DNA of 14,151 nucleotides from Bacteroidia bacterium (lineage in GTDB: Bacteria > Bacteroidota > Bacteroidia > Chitinophagales > Saprospiraceae). Both the position numbers and the translations under genes were made by a program. Below, piece by piece: positions 1 to 6,466 of this stretch. The stretch spans positions 1-14,151 of the forward strand of contig JAUIIF010000043.1 of assembly GCA_030431945.1 (NCBI GenBank), in the 5' to 3' direction. The notes beneath the pieces are model-generated. The model was given only the letters and a program-made list of their open reading frames with translations. It was not told the origin of the DNA and ran no database searches. How positions within the stretch are numbered: the first letter of the stretch is position 1; every line of letters starts with the position of its first letter.

Positions 1-22
1 AACTGGTAGGATCAGGCGGACT

Positions 23-850
23 TTATTCATGCCGTTTTTGTTGTTCCCGGGCCCTGATCCAGCGCAATGCCAGCAGTGCTGCAGGACCTACCATACTACC
101 GTGATCAAAGCCATCCAACTCGTGCAGCTCAACGTGTTGATGTCCGGAGAGCTGGAGCATTCGCCAGAAATAAGCGTTTTCTTCGTAGCGGCCGAACAGC
201 TCCAGTTCCCGGTCACCGGTAATCAGCACAATAGGCAGCCGGCTGATGCGTAAATGATGCAAGGGGGCAAATTTGTCTACCAGTACATTGTTCCAGTCCA
301 GGCCGCGTTCTTTGCGGGGCGTAAAGTGGGTGATGGTATGGCCGCTGAAAGGTAACAGCCCGGCGAGGCTGTCGGGGGGCTGTCCGTGCGCCGCCAGGTA
401 AGTTGTATCCAGGCCGATCATGCTGGTCAGGTAACCACCGGCGCTGTGTCCACTGACGTAAATACGGCGGGGGTCGCCGCCGTATTCGCTTATGTTGGCC
501 ATCACCCAGGCCACGGCCGCGGCTGCGTCTTCGGTGTAGGTAGGGTTCGCTACCTGCGGGTGCAGGCGGTAGTTGGCCGTCGCTACCGCAAGGCCCTTAT
601 TTTTCCAGGCGTCGACAAAGTGCTTATTACCAAATTCCAGTCCGCCGCCGTGGAAGTAGACAATAGTAGCGAAGCCGGTACTGTCGGTCGGGTAGTAAAG
701 ATCGAGTTTACAACGCTCTTTTGCGTAACTGTCCGTGCTCGCTGGCCGGTAGGAAATGTCATTTACCGTCTGGTAGTTTTTTTGGGCGCGGACGCAGGTG
801 CCATAAAGGGTAAGTAAGAGGCAAACAAAGAGAAGGGGGTGGCGGGACAT
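23..850 (-). CDS. Secreted alpha/beta-hydrolase (esterase/lipase, HSL/carboxylesterase-like)
   Basis: Predicted exported serine hydrolase of 275 residues that would cleave a carboxylic ester; the substrate cannot be read from sequence. An N-terminal hydrophobic segment (residues 5-17) followed by VRA-Q looks like a Sec signal peptide cut near residue 22. The oxyanion-hole motif HGGG lies at 67-70 and the nucleophile elbow GHSAGG at 134-139 (Ser136). Asp213 in TGDRE and His250 in GFDHGSM complete a plausible catalytic triad in the right order. The frame is open upstream to a GTG 81 bases earlier, but that start would bury the signal peptide, so the ATG at 850 is chosen. It stands alone, divergent from the lipoprotein gene across a 400-base spacer. 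The family is confident; a lipase, feruloyl esterase or acetylxylan esterase role is open. Confidence 0.88.
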   Translation of the reverse strand: MSRHPLLFVCLLLTLYGTCVRAQKNYQTVNDISYRPASTDSYAKERCKLDLYYPTDSTGFATIVYFHGGGLEFGNKHFVDAWKNKGLAVATANYRLHPQVANPTYTEDAAAAVAWVMANISEYGGDPRRIYVSGHSAGGYLTSMIGLDTTYLAAHGQPPDSLAGLLPFSGHTITHFTPRKERGLDWNNVLVDKFAPLHHLRISRLPIVLITGDRELELFGRYEENAYFWRMLQLSGHQHVELHELDGFDHGSMVGPAALLALRWIRAREQQKRHE

Positions 851-930
851 GTCGTTGCAGCTTGAGCAGATGTAGAGATGAACAGCAAGGTAAGGAATGT
901 GAGGCAAGCTGCGTTGGTAGCCCGTGGCCA

Positions 931-1025
931 CAAGGCAATCGCAATAAGCGAGCGCGCAGCAGCCCGGAAAGGAATCAGCTCATTCCCCGCGCCTGCGGCC
1001 GACGAGCGATCTTGCGATTGCCTTG
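931..1025. repeat. 14-bp perfect inverted repeat with 67-base centre
   Basis: The left arm CAAGGCAATCGCAA (931-944) and the right arm TTGCGATTGCCTTG (1012-1025) are exact reverse complements. The 67-base centre holds a smaller nested hairpin, GGAAT (971-975) with ATTCC (982-986). It could be a cruciform, a structured RNA end, a REP-like or MITE-like element, or a recombination relic. No transposase and no clear target-site duplication is seen. Confidence 0.75.
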
Positions 1026-1086
1026 CCCGTAGTCATGGGAAACAACCTTGCGGCCTATCGGTTAAACCCGGCCACGTACGTTGCCT

Positions 1087-1107
1087 CCCTTAATGCCATG
1101 ATAAGGG
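1087..1107. repeat. Small inverted repeat CCCTTA-N9-TAAGGG
   Basis: Arms at 1087-1092 and 1102-1107 are exact complements. Six-base arms can occur by chance, so this is noted only as part of an unusually structured spacer; it could be an operator-type dyad. Confidence 0.35.
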
Positions 1108-1176
1108 TACTGCAGACGACATCGGTGTTGAGAAGATTGGCGGAGAAAGAAAATACGGGGGTGGGGTGTTCAGGTA

Positions 1177-1227
1177 AATATGGAGAAGTCCATATTGGCT
1201 CCAGGATGAGGACTTCGAAGAAAGTCC
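1177..1227 (+). promoter_or_regulatory. Tandem hairpins with a competing pairing, attenuator-like leader
   Basis: Hairpin 1 is AATATGGA (1177-1184), loop GAAG, TCCATATT (1189-1196): eight perfect pairs. Hairpin 2 is GGACTT (1210-1215), six-base loop, AAGTCC (1222-1227). GAAGTCC at 1185-1191, which is the loop and descending arm of hairpin 1, is also the exact complement of GGACTTC at 1210-1216, the ascending arm of hairpin 2. The two hairpins and the bridging helix are therefore mutually exclusive. The element ends 23 bases before the lipoprotein ATG. There is no U-tract, so control of translation or an operator dyad is as likely as transcription attenuation. The pairings are seen directly; the regulatory role is inference. 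Confidence 0.4.
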
Positions 1228-1250
1228 ATTTTGCACCTTATTTTAGCTAC

Positions 1251-2243
1251 ATGAAGTACCTCTTTTTACTCCCTTTCTTACTTTTTCTTGTTGCTTGCAG
1301 CAACCCCACTAAAAATACTGACGCAGCAGTTACGGTAGAAACGGGAACAGAACTCTCCGCCACGAACTCCCCTCCCACCACGAGCTCCGCCTCCGCAACG
1401 CCGCCCACTTCTACTGCCGCACCGGCTGATGAAAACGAAGAATTTTTGGGTAGCTGGGTAGGTTACTTTCGCAAGGACACCAAGAATGAAGGAGAGTTTG
1501 ATGAACGAACCGTCTTCGTTGACGAAGGCTTTATCTGGAACCGGGAGAACAAAATCAATCTTTCCATCGATCAGATCATCGGCGACTCCGTCATCGGCCA
1601 CAGCGTGGTGGCCGGGAATGACCGGCCTTGCTACGGACGCATGGGCCGCGATCGTATCGCTGATCCTATGACCTTCGTGCTACGGGAGCCGGGAGACGAC
1701 AAGTACGACGGTGTTTTCCGTTTTTATATCGAAGCCGGCGAACTGGTAGGTACCTGGGAAGCCTACCGCGACCTGAGCGTCAAGCACCGCCGCTACAAAC
1801 TGGAAAAGAAAACCTTCTCTTATAACCCCAACCAGGAATTGGAGCAGGCCAACGTCTTCGTGGATTGGACCAAGAAGGTCGAAACCAAGATAGAGGAAGA
1901 TTTTGGTGACGGTGAATTCTACGAATGGATGCAGGCAGAATACGCTTCTGCCACCCCGGCTATTTATGACATAAATGCTTCCAATCGACTGCTCACCAAG
2001 GCGGAAGTCGAAAACCTGAAGAAAGGCGACCTGACCATCATTCGCAACACCATCTACGCCCGGCACGGTTACTCTTTCAAGAACCGTCCGCTAAGGGTAT
2101 TCTTTGACGCTCAACCCTGGTACATTCCCATTCATACCGACATCCGGTCCGATTTCACCGAACTGGAAAAGAAAAACATCAAACTGCTGCTCACTTACGA
2201 GAAAAATGCCGCAGAATACTACGATTCTTTTGGCCGTGGATAA
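1251..2243 (+). CDS. YARHG-domain lipoprotein
   Basis: Predicted lipoprotein of 330 residues. Residues 1-16 are a lipoprotein signal with lipobox LVAC (Cys16), followed by a Thr/Ser/Ala/Pro-rich linker to about residue 60. The middle (about 65-185) is beta-rich, with LGSWVGYF at 66-73 and GTWEAYRD at 167-174, resembling the cores of small extracellular beta-domains. The C-terminus is a YARHG domain: IRNTIYARHGYSF (264-276), W290-Y291, then an acidic/lysine helix LEKKNIKLLL (305-314). YARHG domains occur in extracellular or periplasmic bacterial proteins and have no established activity. The ATG at 1251 is chosen because the signal peptide begins there. The downstream membrane-protein gene overlaps its end, suggesting co-transcription. 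A hairpin-rich leader precedes the start. Confidence 0.85.
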   Translation: MKYLFLLPFLLFLVACSNPTKNTDAAVTVETGTELSATNSPPTTSSASATPPTSTAAPADENEEFLGSWVGYFRKDTKNEGEFDERTVFVDEGFIWNRENKINLSIDQIIGDSVIGHSVVAGNDRPCYGRMGRDRIADPMTFVLREPGDDKYDGVFRFYIEAGELVGTWEAYRDLSVKHRRYKLEKKTFSYNPNQELEQANVFVDWTKKVETKIEEDFGDGEFYEWMQAEYASATPAIYDINASNRLLTKAEVENLKKGDLTIIRNTIYARHGYSFKNRPLRVFFDAQPWYIPIHTDIRSDFTELEKKNIKLLLTYEKNAAEYYDSFGRG

Positions 2244-2883
2244 ACCTGCAGGGGGAGCTCAGCCCCGGCTGTTCTCCTTGATCTTATTGGTAGCCTTTGC
2301 TTACTTCACGTATCTGATGGCCCTCATCACCTGGCAGTACGTGCCCCTTGATTTTAACGCCGCCTTCCTCCGCCTCAAAAGTGCAGAAATCCGGCTACCC
2401 TACTACCAATGGGCTTTTTTCGGCCACGTTTACACAAGTATTTTTGTGCTCCTGCTGGGCGGCGTCCAGTTTATCGGTACCGTCCGTCGGCAGTGGCCCC
2501 GTCTGCACCGCAAGGTGGGTAAAGTGTACGTGGGGCTCATCCTGCTGGTGGCTGCTCCGGGGGGACTCATCATGGGGGTACACGCCAACGGAGGCTGGAG
2601 CGCCCAACTCAGTTTCTGCCTGCAGGCCGTGCTGTGGCTGCTCTTTACCTGGCATGCGTACACCCGGGCCCGAACCGGAGACTGGCCGGCGCACCGGGCC
2701 TTTATGCTGCGCAGCTTTGCCCTCACCTTGTCCGCAGTAACCCTCCGGCTCTGGAAGTGGGGCATCGTTGCCATACTGGCACCGCCCCCGATGGACACTT
2801 ACCGCGTGGTCGCCTGGCTGGGGTGGCTGGGTAACTTGCTGGTCGTCGAAATATGGCTGTGGAAAACTACGGCTAAAGCTTAG
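2206..2883 (+). CDS. DUF2306-type multi-pass membrane protein
   Basis: Predicted inner-membrane protein of about 225 residues with some six hydrophobic segments (near 22-42, 68-91, 105-125, 134-152, 165-190 and 200-219). The pattern matches the DUF2306 family: FFGHVYTSIFVLLLGGVQF (71-89), LHRKVGKVYVG (100-110), and PAHRAFMLRSFALTLSAVTLR (161-181), with His74, His101, His150 and His163 near membrane faces. The biochemical role of the family is unknown; the histidines may suggest heme or metal contact, which is inference. The start is uncertain. The ATG at 2206 overlaps the lipoprotein gene by 38 bases, and in-frame TTG (2230) and GTG (2236) are shorter options. The open frame back to 2104 is coding shadow of the upstream gene. 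The 3' end overlaps the opposite-strand oxidoreductase by 11 bases. Confidence 0.8.
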   Translation: MPQNTTILLAVDKPAGGAQPRLFSLILLVAFAYFTYLMALITWQYVPLDFNAAFLRLKSAEIRLPYYQWAFFGHVYTSIFVLLLGGVQFIGTVRRQWPRLHRKVGKVYVGLILLVAAPGGLIMGVHANGGWSAQLSFCLQAVLWLLFTWHAYTRARTGDWPAHRAFMLRSFALTLSAVTLRLWKWGIVAILAPPPMDTYRVVAWLGWLGNLLVVEIWLWKTTAKA

Positions 2884-4024
2884 TCCACTTTTCTGTTCCC
2901 TTGCTGTTGGCAACGACCTTTTCTACGAAGACCATACCGCGCAGCCCGTCGTGCACCGTCGGGAAGTCAGTGTGCAAGGGATCCGGCTCCGTTCCGGCCA
3001 GTCTGGCCTGTACACACTTGGCAAAATTCCTGTAAATATTAGCGAATGCTTCCAGGTAGCCCTCCGGATGGCCGGCGGGTACGCGGGCTGCTGCCATCGC
3101 CGCTGGAGAAAGCGTGCCGACATTGGTGCGCAAATGTGTGGCCGGGCCTTCCAGTTGCTTCACAATTAAGGTATTAGGTTCTTCCTGATGCCATTCCAGC
3201 CCCCCGGTCTCCCCCCAAATACGAATGTTGAGCCCGTTTTCCTCTCCTACGGCGATCTGGGAACAGTGTAATACCCCCTTTACCCCTTTCTCCATCCGGA
3301 GCAGAATGTTGGCATCATCATCCAGTCGCCTTCCTTCCACGAAGGAGGTGAGGTCTGCACATACTTCTGTGATCTTAAGGCCGGTAATGTACTCCGCGAG
3401 GTTCTCGGCGTGGGTGCCGATATCGCCCATGGCACCACCCATTCCTGATTTAGCCGGATCTACCCGCCAGGCAGCCTGCTTATGGTCTCCGTCTTCTTTT
3501 TTGGTGGCCAGCCATCCCTGCGGATACTCCACCACTACTTTGCGGATTTTTCCAATCTTTCCTTCCCGAATCATATCCCGGGCCTGCTTTACCATCGGAT
3601 AGCCGGTGTAGTTGTGGGTCAGGGCAAAAATCAAGCCGCTTTTTTCAACCAGGTCAACCAAAATCCGCGCCTCGTCTACACTGAAAGTGACCGGCTTGTC
3701 GCAAACTACGTGGAAACCATTCTCCAGGGCCAGCTTAGCCGGGCCGAAATGAACGTGGTTGGGCGTCACAATGGAAATGAAATCCATCCGGACGTCTTCC
3801 GGTAACTCCTTCTCCTGCAGAATCATCTCTTCGTAGCTGCCGTAGACCCGGGAGGGGTCAAGGAAAAAATCTTCGCCACTCAACCGGCTTTTTTCCGGAT
3901 TGGAGCTGAAAGCACCACAAACGAGTTCAATCTGTTGATCAATGGCTGCCGCAATGCGGTGTACACCACCAATAAAAGCACCCCGGCCACCGCCGACCAT
4001 TCCCATTCTTATTTTTCTGGACAT
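2873..4024 (-). CDS. Gfo/Idh/MocA family oxidoreductase
   Basis: Cytoplasmic NAD(P)-dependent oxidoreductase of 383 residues, the usual length for the family, expected to act on a sugar, inositol or related polyol. The N-terminal Rossmann fold shows MGMVGGGRGAFIG (7-19) and IVTPNHVHF (85-93). The family's usual EKP appears as CDKP (108-111), an acceptable E-to-D change. The C-terminal substrate domain carries GDIGTHAENLAEY (200-212), where Asp201 and His205 match the conserved catalytic-site pair. No Tat signal is visible, unlike many secreted Bacteroidota relatives. It is monocistronic here, convergent with the DUF2306 gene and overlapping it by 11 bases. The ATG at 4024 directly precedes the Rossmann motif. 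Family certain, substrate unknown. Confidence 0.93.
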   Translation of the reverse strand: MSRKIRMGMVGGGRGAFIGGVHRIAAAIDQQIELVCGAFSSNPEKSRLSGEDFFLDPSRVYGSYEEMILQEKELPEDVRMDFISIVTPNHVHFGPAKLALENGFHVVCDKPVTFSVDEARILVDLVEKSGLIFALTHNYTGYPMVKQARDMIREGKIGKIRKVVVEYPQGWLATKKEDGDHKQAAWRVDPAKSGMGGAMGDIGTHAENLAEYITGLKITEVCADLTSFVEGRRLDDDANILLRMEKGVKGVLHCSQIAVGEENGLNIRIWGETGGLEWHQEEPNTLIVKQLEGPATHLRTNVGTLSPAAMAAARVPAGHPEGYLEAFANIYRNFAKCVQARLAGTEPDPLHTDFPTVHDGLRGMVFVEKVVANSKGTEKWTKL

Positions 4025-4115
4025 CTGTCGTTCTATTTTTCGTTAAGTGCGATAATACGGAGGAATATAGTAATCTGGTAATGGGCGGCTGTTCTCCTGC
4101 TCAAAAACCCTGTCT

Positions 4116-4133
4116 GCACCAGCGGCCGCGCCC
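4116..4133 (+). repeat. Dispersed 18-bp repeat, copy A
   Basis: GCACCAGCGGCCGCGCCC, identical at 8103-8120 and 10439-10456. The core GCGGCCGC is an 8-base palindrome. This copy lies in the spacer between the divergent oxidoreductase and thioesterase genes and is followed by AAAAAA. Confidence 0.9.
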
Positions 4134-4173
4134 AAAAAAGCCGGCGGATACCCTAGGTCCTCTGCTCGTCCCG

Positions 4174-4181
4174 TAAATTTG
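4174..4181 (+). promoter_or_regulatory. Candidate Bacteroidota -7 box (TAAATTTG) for the thioesterase operon
   Basis: Exact match to the TAnnTTTG consensus of the Bacteroidota primary sigma factor, about 70 bases before the thioesterase ATG. I see no convincing TTG at the -33 distance, which weakens the call. Confidence 0.4.
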
Positions 4182-4250
4182 CCCCGCCACCACCGGCTGA
4201 ATGTTAACCTGCTGATCCAAAAATAACCCGACTACCGTACCCCTCCGCCT

Positions 4251-4664
4251 ATGTATTCTTCTTCCACTACGCACCGCGTTCGTTACGGCGAAACCGACCA
4301 AATGGGCTACCTGTACTATGGCCGGTATGCCTTACTGTACGAGATCGGACGGGTGGAAATGCTGAGAGACCTTGGCCTGAGCTACGTGGAGATGGAAAAC
4401 GAGAAAAGGGTGATGATGCCCGTCATGAGCCTGCAGCAACGCTTCGTACGCCCGGGGCGCTATGATGAACTATTGATGATTACTACTACCTTGCGTAAGT
4501 TGCCCGTCGATACGATCACCTTCCACGTCGAAATTCGCAACCCTCAGGGGAAATTAGTAAACGGTGGGTCCGTAAAATTGTGTTTCGTCGATATGAATAC
4601 CGGCAAGGCGGTGCCCGCACCGGACTATCTGCTGGAAAAACTACGGCCTTATTTTGAAGCGTAA
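4251..4664 (+). CDS. Acyl-CoA thioesterase, hotdog fold (YbgC/4HBT family)
   Basis: Cytoplasmic enzyme of 137 residues, typical of the 4-hydroxybenzoyl-CoA thioesterase/YbgC group, which hydrolyses acyl-CoA thioesters. The N-terminal signature is RYGETDQMGYLYYGRYALLYEIGR: Asp16 corresponds to the catalytic aspartate of YbgC, and the following tyrosine-rich stretch to the start of the long hotdog helix. QQRFVRPGRYDELLM (about 62-76) and the final strands fit the rest of the fold. Its stop overlaps the TTG start of the YihY-like gene by 11 bases, indicating translational coupling. A candidate -7 box lies at 4174. The actual acyl-CoA substrate is not deducible. No tol-pal genes are adjacent, so a Tol-linked role like that of E. 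coli ybgC is not supported by context. Confidence 0.9.
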   Translation: MYSSSTTHRVRYGETDQMGYLYYGRYALLYEIGRVEMLRDLGLSYVEMENEKRVMMPVMSLQQRFVRPGRYDELLMITTTLRKLPVDTITFHVEIRNPQGKLVNGGSVKLCFVDMNTGKAVPAPDYLLEKLRPYFEA

Positions 4665-5646
4665 GCTGCCTTCTTTTGCTGTAATTAAAAGATACTTTGC
4701 CCGCCATCCGGTTTGGGTAGGCCTGCTGAAATATGCCAAGGAAAACTCCTTCATCGGCTTTCATGGCGTGCCGATCTACGATGTGATCGTTTTCGTGATT
4801 CACGAGGTGCAGCGCGATGACCTGTTCACCCGCGCCAATAGTGTGGCCTTCAGCTTCTTCCTTTCCCTCTTCCCCTCACTCCTGACCATCTTTACTTTAT
4901 TACCCTTTGTCCTGGACGTATTGGTGATTTGGTACCCGGCCATTGGCGATTTCAATGCGACCCTCGACGAAGAGATCAGCCAGGTAATGCCCGGTCAGGC
5001 CGGGGAATTCGTGCTGGTCTTTGTGCAGGAGATTACCAACAGCCCCCGGATCGGACTGCTTAGCTTCGGTTTCCTACTCGCCATTTACTTCTCCAGCAAC
5101 GGGATGCTGGCCCTGATGTCCGCTTTTGAAAAAAGCTACGTAAAGACGTTCAAGCGCCGGAATGTATTTAAGAAACGCCTGGTGGCGGCCGGGCTGACCC
5201 TCTTGATCGGTCTCTTCATCGCCGGAAGCACCCTTTTTGTCATCCTCGGCAGCTCAATCATCAACTGGATGACGGAGGTATTGCACCTCGGCAGCTTCGC
5301 CACCTTCCTGATCAGCGCGCTGCGCTGGTTCATCATGCTGGCACTTTACTACGTCACCATCGGCTCCCTGTTTCGCTACGGGGCTTCCACCCACAAAAAA
5401 TTCAGCTACTTCAGCCCCGGTGTAACCCTCGCCACCGTGCTGTCTCTGGCCACTTCCGTAGCCTTCAGCTTTTACATTGATGGCTTCGACCGGTATGACA
5501 CCTACATCAAATTTTACGGCTCCATTGCCACGATTATTATCGTAATGCTGTGGATGCAGCTGAACGCCCTGATCCTGATCATCGGTTTTGAACTGAATGC
5601 CGCTATTGCCGTAAAAAGAGACCTGACGCTGGTGGAGGAAGAGTAA
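4654..5646 (+). CDS. YihY/BrkB family membrane protein
   Basis: Integral inner-membrane protein of 330 residues with about six helices (near 62-88, 135-157, 178-202, 218-240, 256-275 and 287-312). Family landmarks are the RANSVAFSFFLSLFPSLLTIF stretch (60-80), YFSSNGMLALMSAF (145-158) and the C-terminal YGSIATIIIVMLW followed by GFELNA (288-316). The family was once called ribonuclease BN in error; its function is unresolved, with export or envelope roles proposed. The first available start in this frame is TTG at 4654, inside the last codons of the thioesterase gene, and no ATG appears before the conserved N-terminus. This fits re-initiation by terminating ribosomes. The C-terminal tail is short and acidic (VEEE). 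Confidence 0.9.
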   Translation: MKRKLPSFAVIKRYFARHPVWVGLLKYAKENSFIGFHGVPIYDVIVFVIHEVQRDDLFTRANSVAFSFFLSLFPSLLTIFTLLPFVLDVLVIWYPAIGDFNATLDEEISQVMPGQAGEFVLVFVQEITNSPRIGLLSFGFLLAIYFSSNGMLALMSAFEKSYVKTFKRRNVFKKRLVAAGLTLLIGLFIAGSTLFVILGSSIINWMTEVLHLGSFATFLISALRWFIMLALYYVTIGSLFRYGASTHKKFSYFSPGVTLATVLSLATSVAFSFYIDGFDRYDTYIKFYGSIATIIIVMLWMQLNALILIIGFELNAAIAVKRDLTLVEEE

Positions 5647-5812
5647 CGCCGCCGCCCCCGCCCGGCGCCGGAGATCAGCCTCTTTTTCAGGTGGCCGCTG
5701 CGCTTAAAAGGTAGATTAAGACAAATGCAGGCGGCTCTTCGACCAACAGCCATTTCCCGTTCGGCTTTTTTCACAAGTTTAACCGTTCTTGCAATAGCTT
5801 AACAAAAACACC
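5647..5812. other. 166-base spacer before the NfeD-flotillin pair
   Basis: Non-coding. It begins with a very C-rich stretch holding a 10-base palindrome CCGGCGCCGG and becomes AT-richer toward the next start. No clear terminator or TAnnTTTG box was found, so the promoter of the downstream pair is not located. Confidence 0.5.
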
Positions 5813-6328
5813 ATGATTACCATCCTCTCTTACGTTGCCCTAACCGCCGGCGGTATCCTGATACTGCTCCTCTTGTTATCGCTGCTGAGTGGGCTGGATC
5901 TCGACCTGGACGTGGACACCGATGCTGGTGGCGGACTGGGAGCCGTGAAAAGTGTGCTGACCTTTTTTGCCGTAGGGGCCTGGGTGGTACGCCTGGTGTT
6001 GCTTACGGAAGCAAATCCCATTACGGCTTTTTTAGTGGGCGGGCTCGCAGGTGCAGTGGGAGTATGGATACTGAGTTTGCTCCTTAAATTCCTGTTGTCC
6101 CAGCAAGCCTATGTCAACTGGTCTCTGGAAGATGCCATCATGGAGCAGGGAACGGTTTACTTGCGCATCCCCGCCGCCGGCGAGGGGCTCGTGCAGGTTT
6201 CCGTTAAGGGCACTAAGCGGGAGCTGAAGGCCCGCTCCTTACTCGAAGAAGACATTCCCACCGGAGCATCCATCGTGGTGGATGACATCGGGGCCGATGG
6301 CGTCGTCGTAGTCAGCCCCACCAATTAA
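5813..6328 (+). CDS. NfeD-like membrane protein (YuaF-type flotillin partner)
   Basis: Membrane protein of 171 residues. Hydrophobic helices lie near 5-26, 47-66 and 70-95, followed by a C-terminal soluble domain (about 108-170) of short beta strands with the OB-fold character of NfeD proteins (EQGTVYLRIPAAGEGLVQVSV, then GASIVVDDIGADGVVVVS). NfeD/YuaF proteins are encoded next to flotillins or SPFH proteases and are thought to help assemble membrane microdomains; a flotillin gene follows 138 bases downstream here. The first inter-helix loop carries five alternating aspartates (Asp29, 31, 33, 35 and 37) in a run of DLDLDVDTD, then a Gly-rich turn; a divalent-cation site is possible but unproven. 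The ATG at 5813 begins the first helix, with no better start nearby. Confidence 0.82.
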   Translation: MITILSYVALTAGGILILLLLLSLLSGLDLDLDVDTDAGGGLGAVKSVLTFFAVGAWVVRLVLLTEANPITAFLVGGLAGAVGVWILSLLLKFLLSQQAYVNWSLEDAIMEQGTVYLRIPAAGEGLVQVSVKGTKRELKARSLLEEDIPTGASIVVDDIGADGVVVVSPTN

Positions 6329-6466
6329 TCATCAGGCGAGGTAAGGTTTTGCCCGCCGCTGCAATCAACATAAGAACGAACGTCACCCTGCAGCAGAACC
6401 GCAAGCGTCGTACGGAAATGGAACACCCGCATTAAACCCTTAAACTTCATTAACACCCTTTTCACC

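Larger units (their letters stand above)
851..1250. other. 400-base divergent intergenic region rich in inverted repeats
   Basis: No credible gene is seen here. The frame open from 1023 into the lipoprotein gene starts with TTG and would place the signal peptide about 76 residues inside the protein. The spacer separates two divergent genes, so it should hold both promoters, but I could not find a clean TAnnTTTG box for either. It contains a 14-bp inverted repeat (931-1025), a small hairpin at 1087-1107, and two tandem hairpins at 1177-1227 immediately before the lipoprotein start, each listed separately. Confidence 0.7.

Noticed and set aside
851..931. 27-codon upstream extension of the esterase gene from a GTG
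   Set aside because: The ATG at 850 directly precedes a proper signal peptide; the extension contains no recognisable feature.
1023..1250. 76-codon upstream extension of the lipoprotein gene from a TTG
   Set aside because: It would place the lipobox signal peptide internally, and its sequence runs through inverted repeats with no protein-like conservation signs.
4081..4176. 31-codon plus-strand frame beginning with ATG in the spacer before the thioesterase
   Set aside because: Its composition (Pro/Lys/Arg) has no domain character, it includes dispersed repeat copy A, and its stop sits within the candidate -7 box. It is most likely chance.
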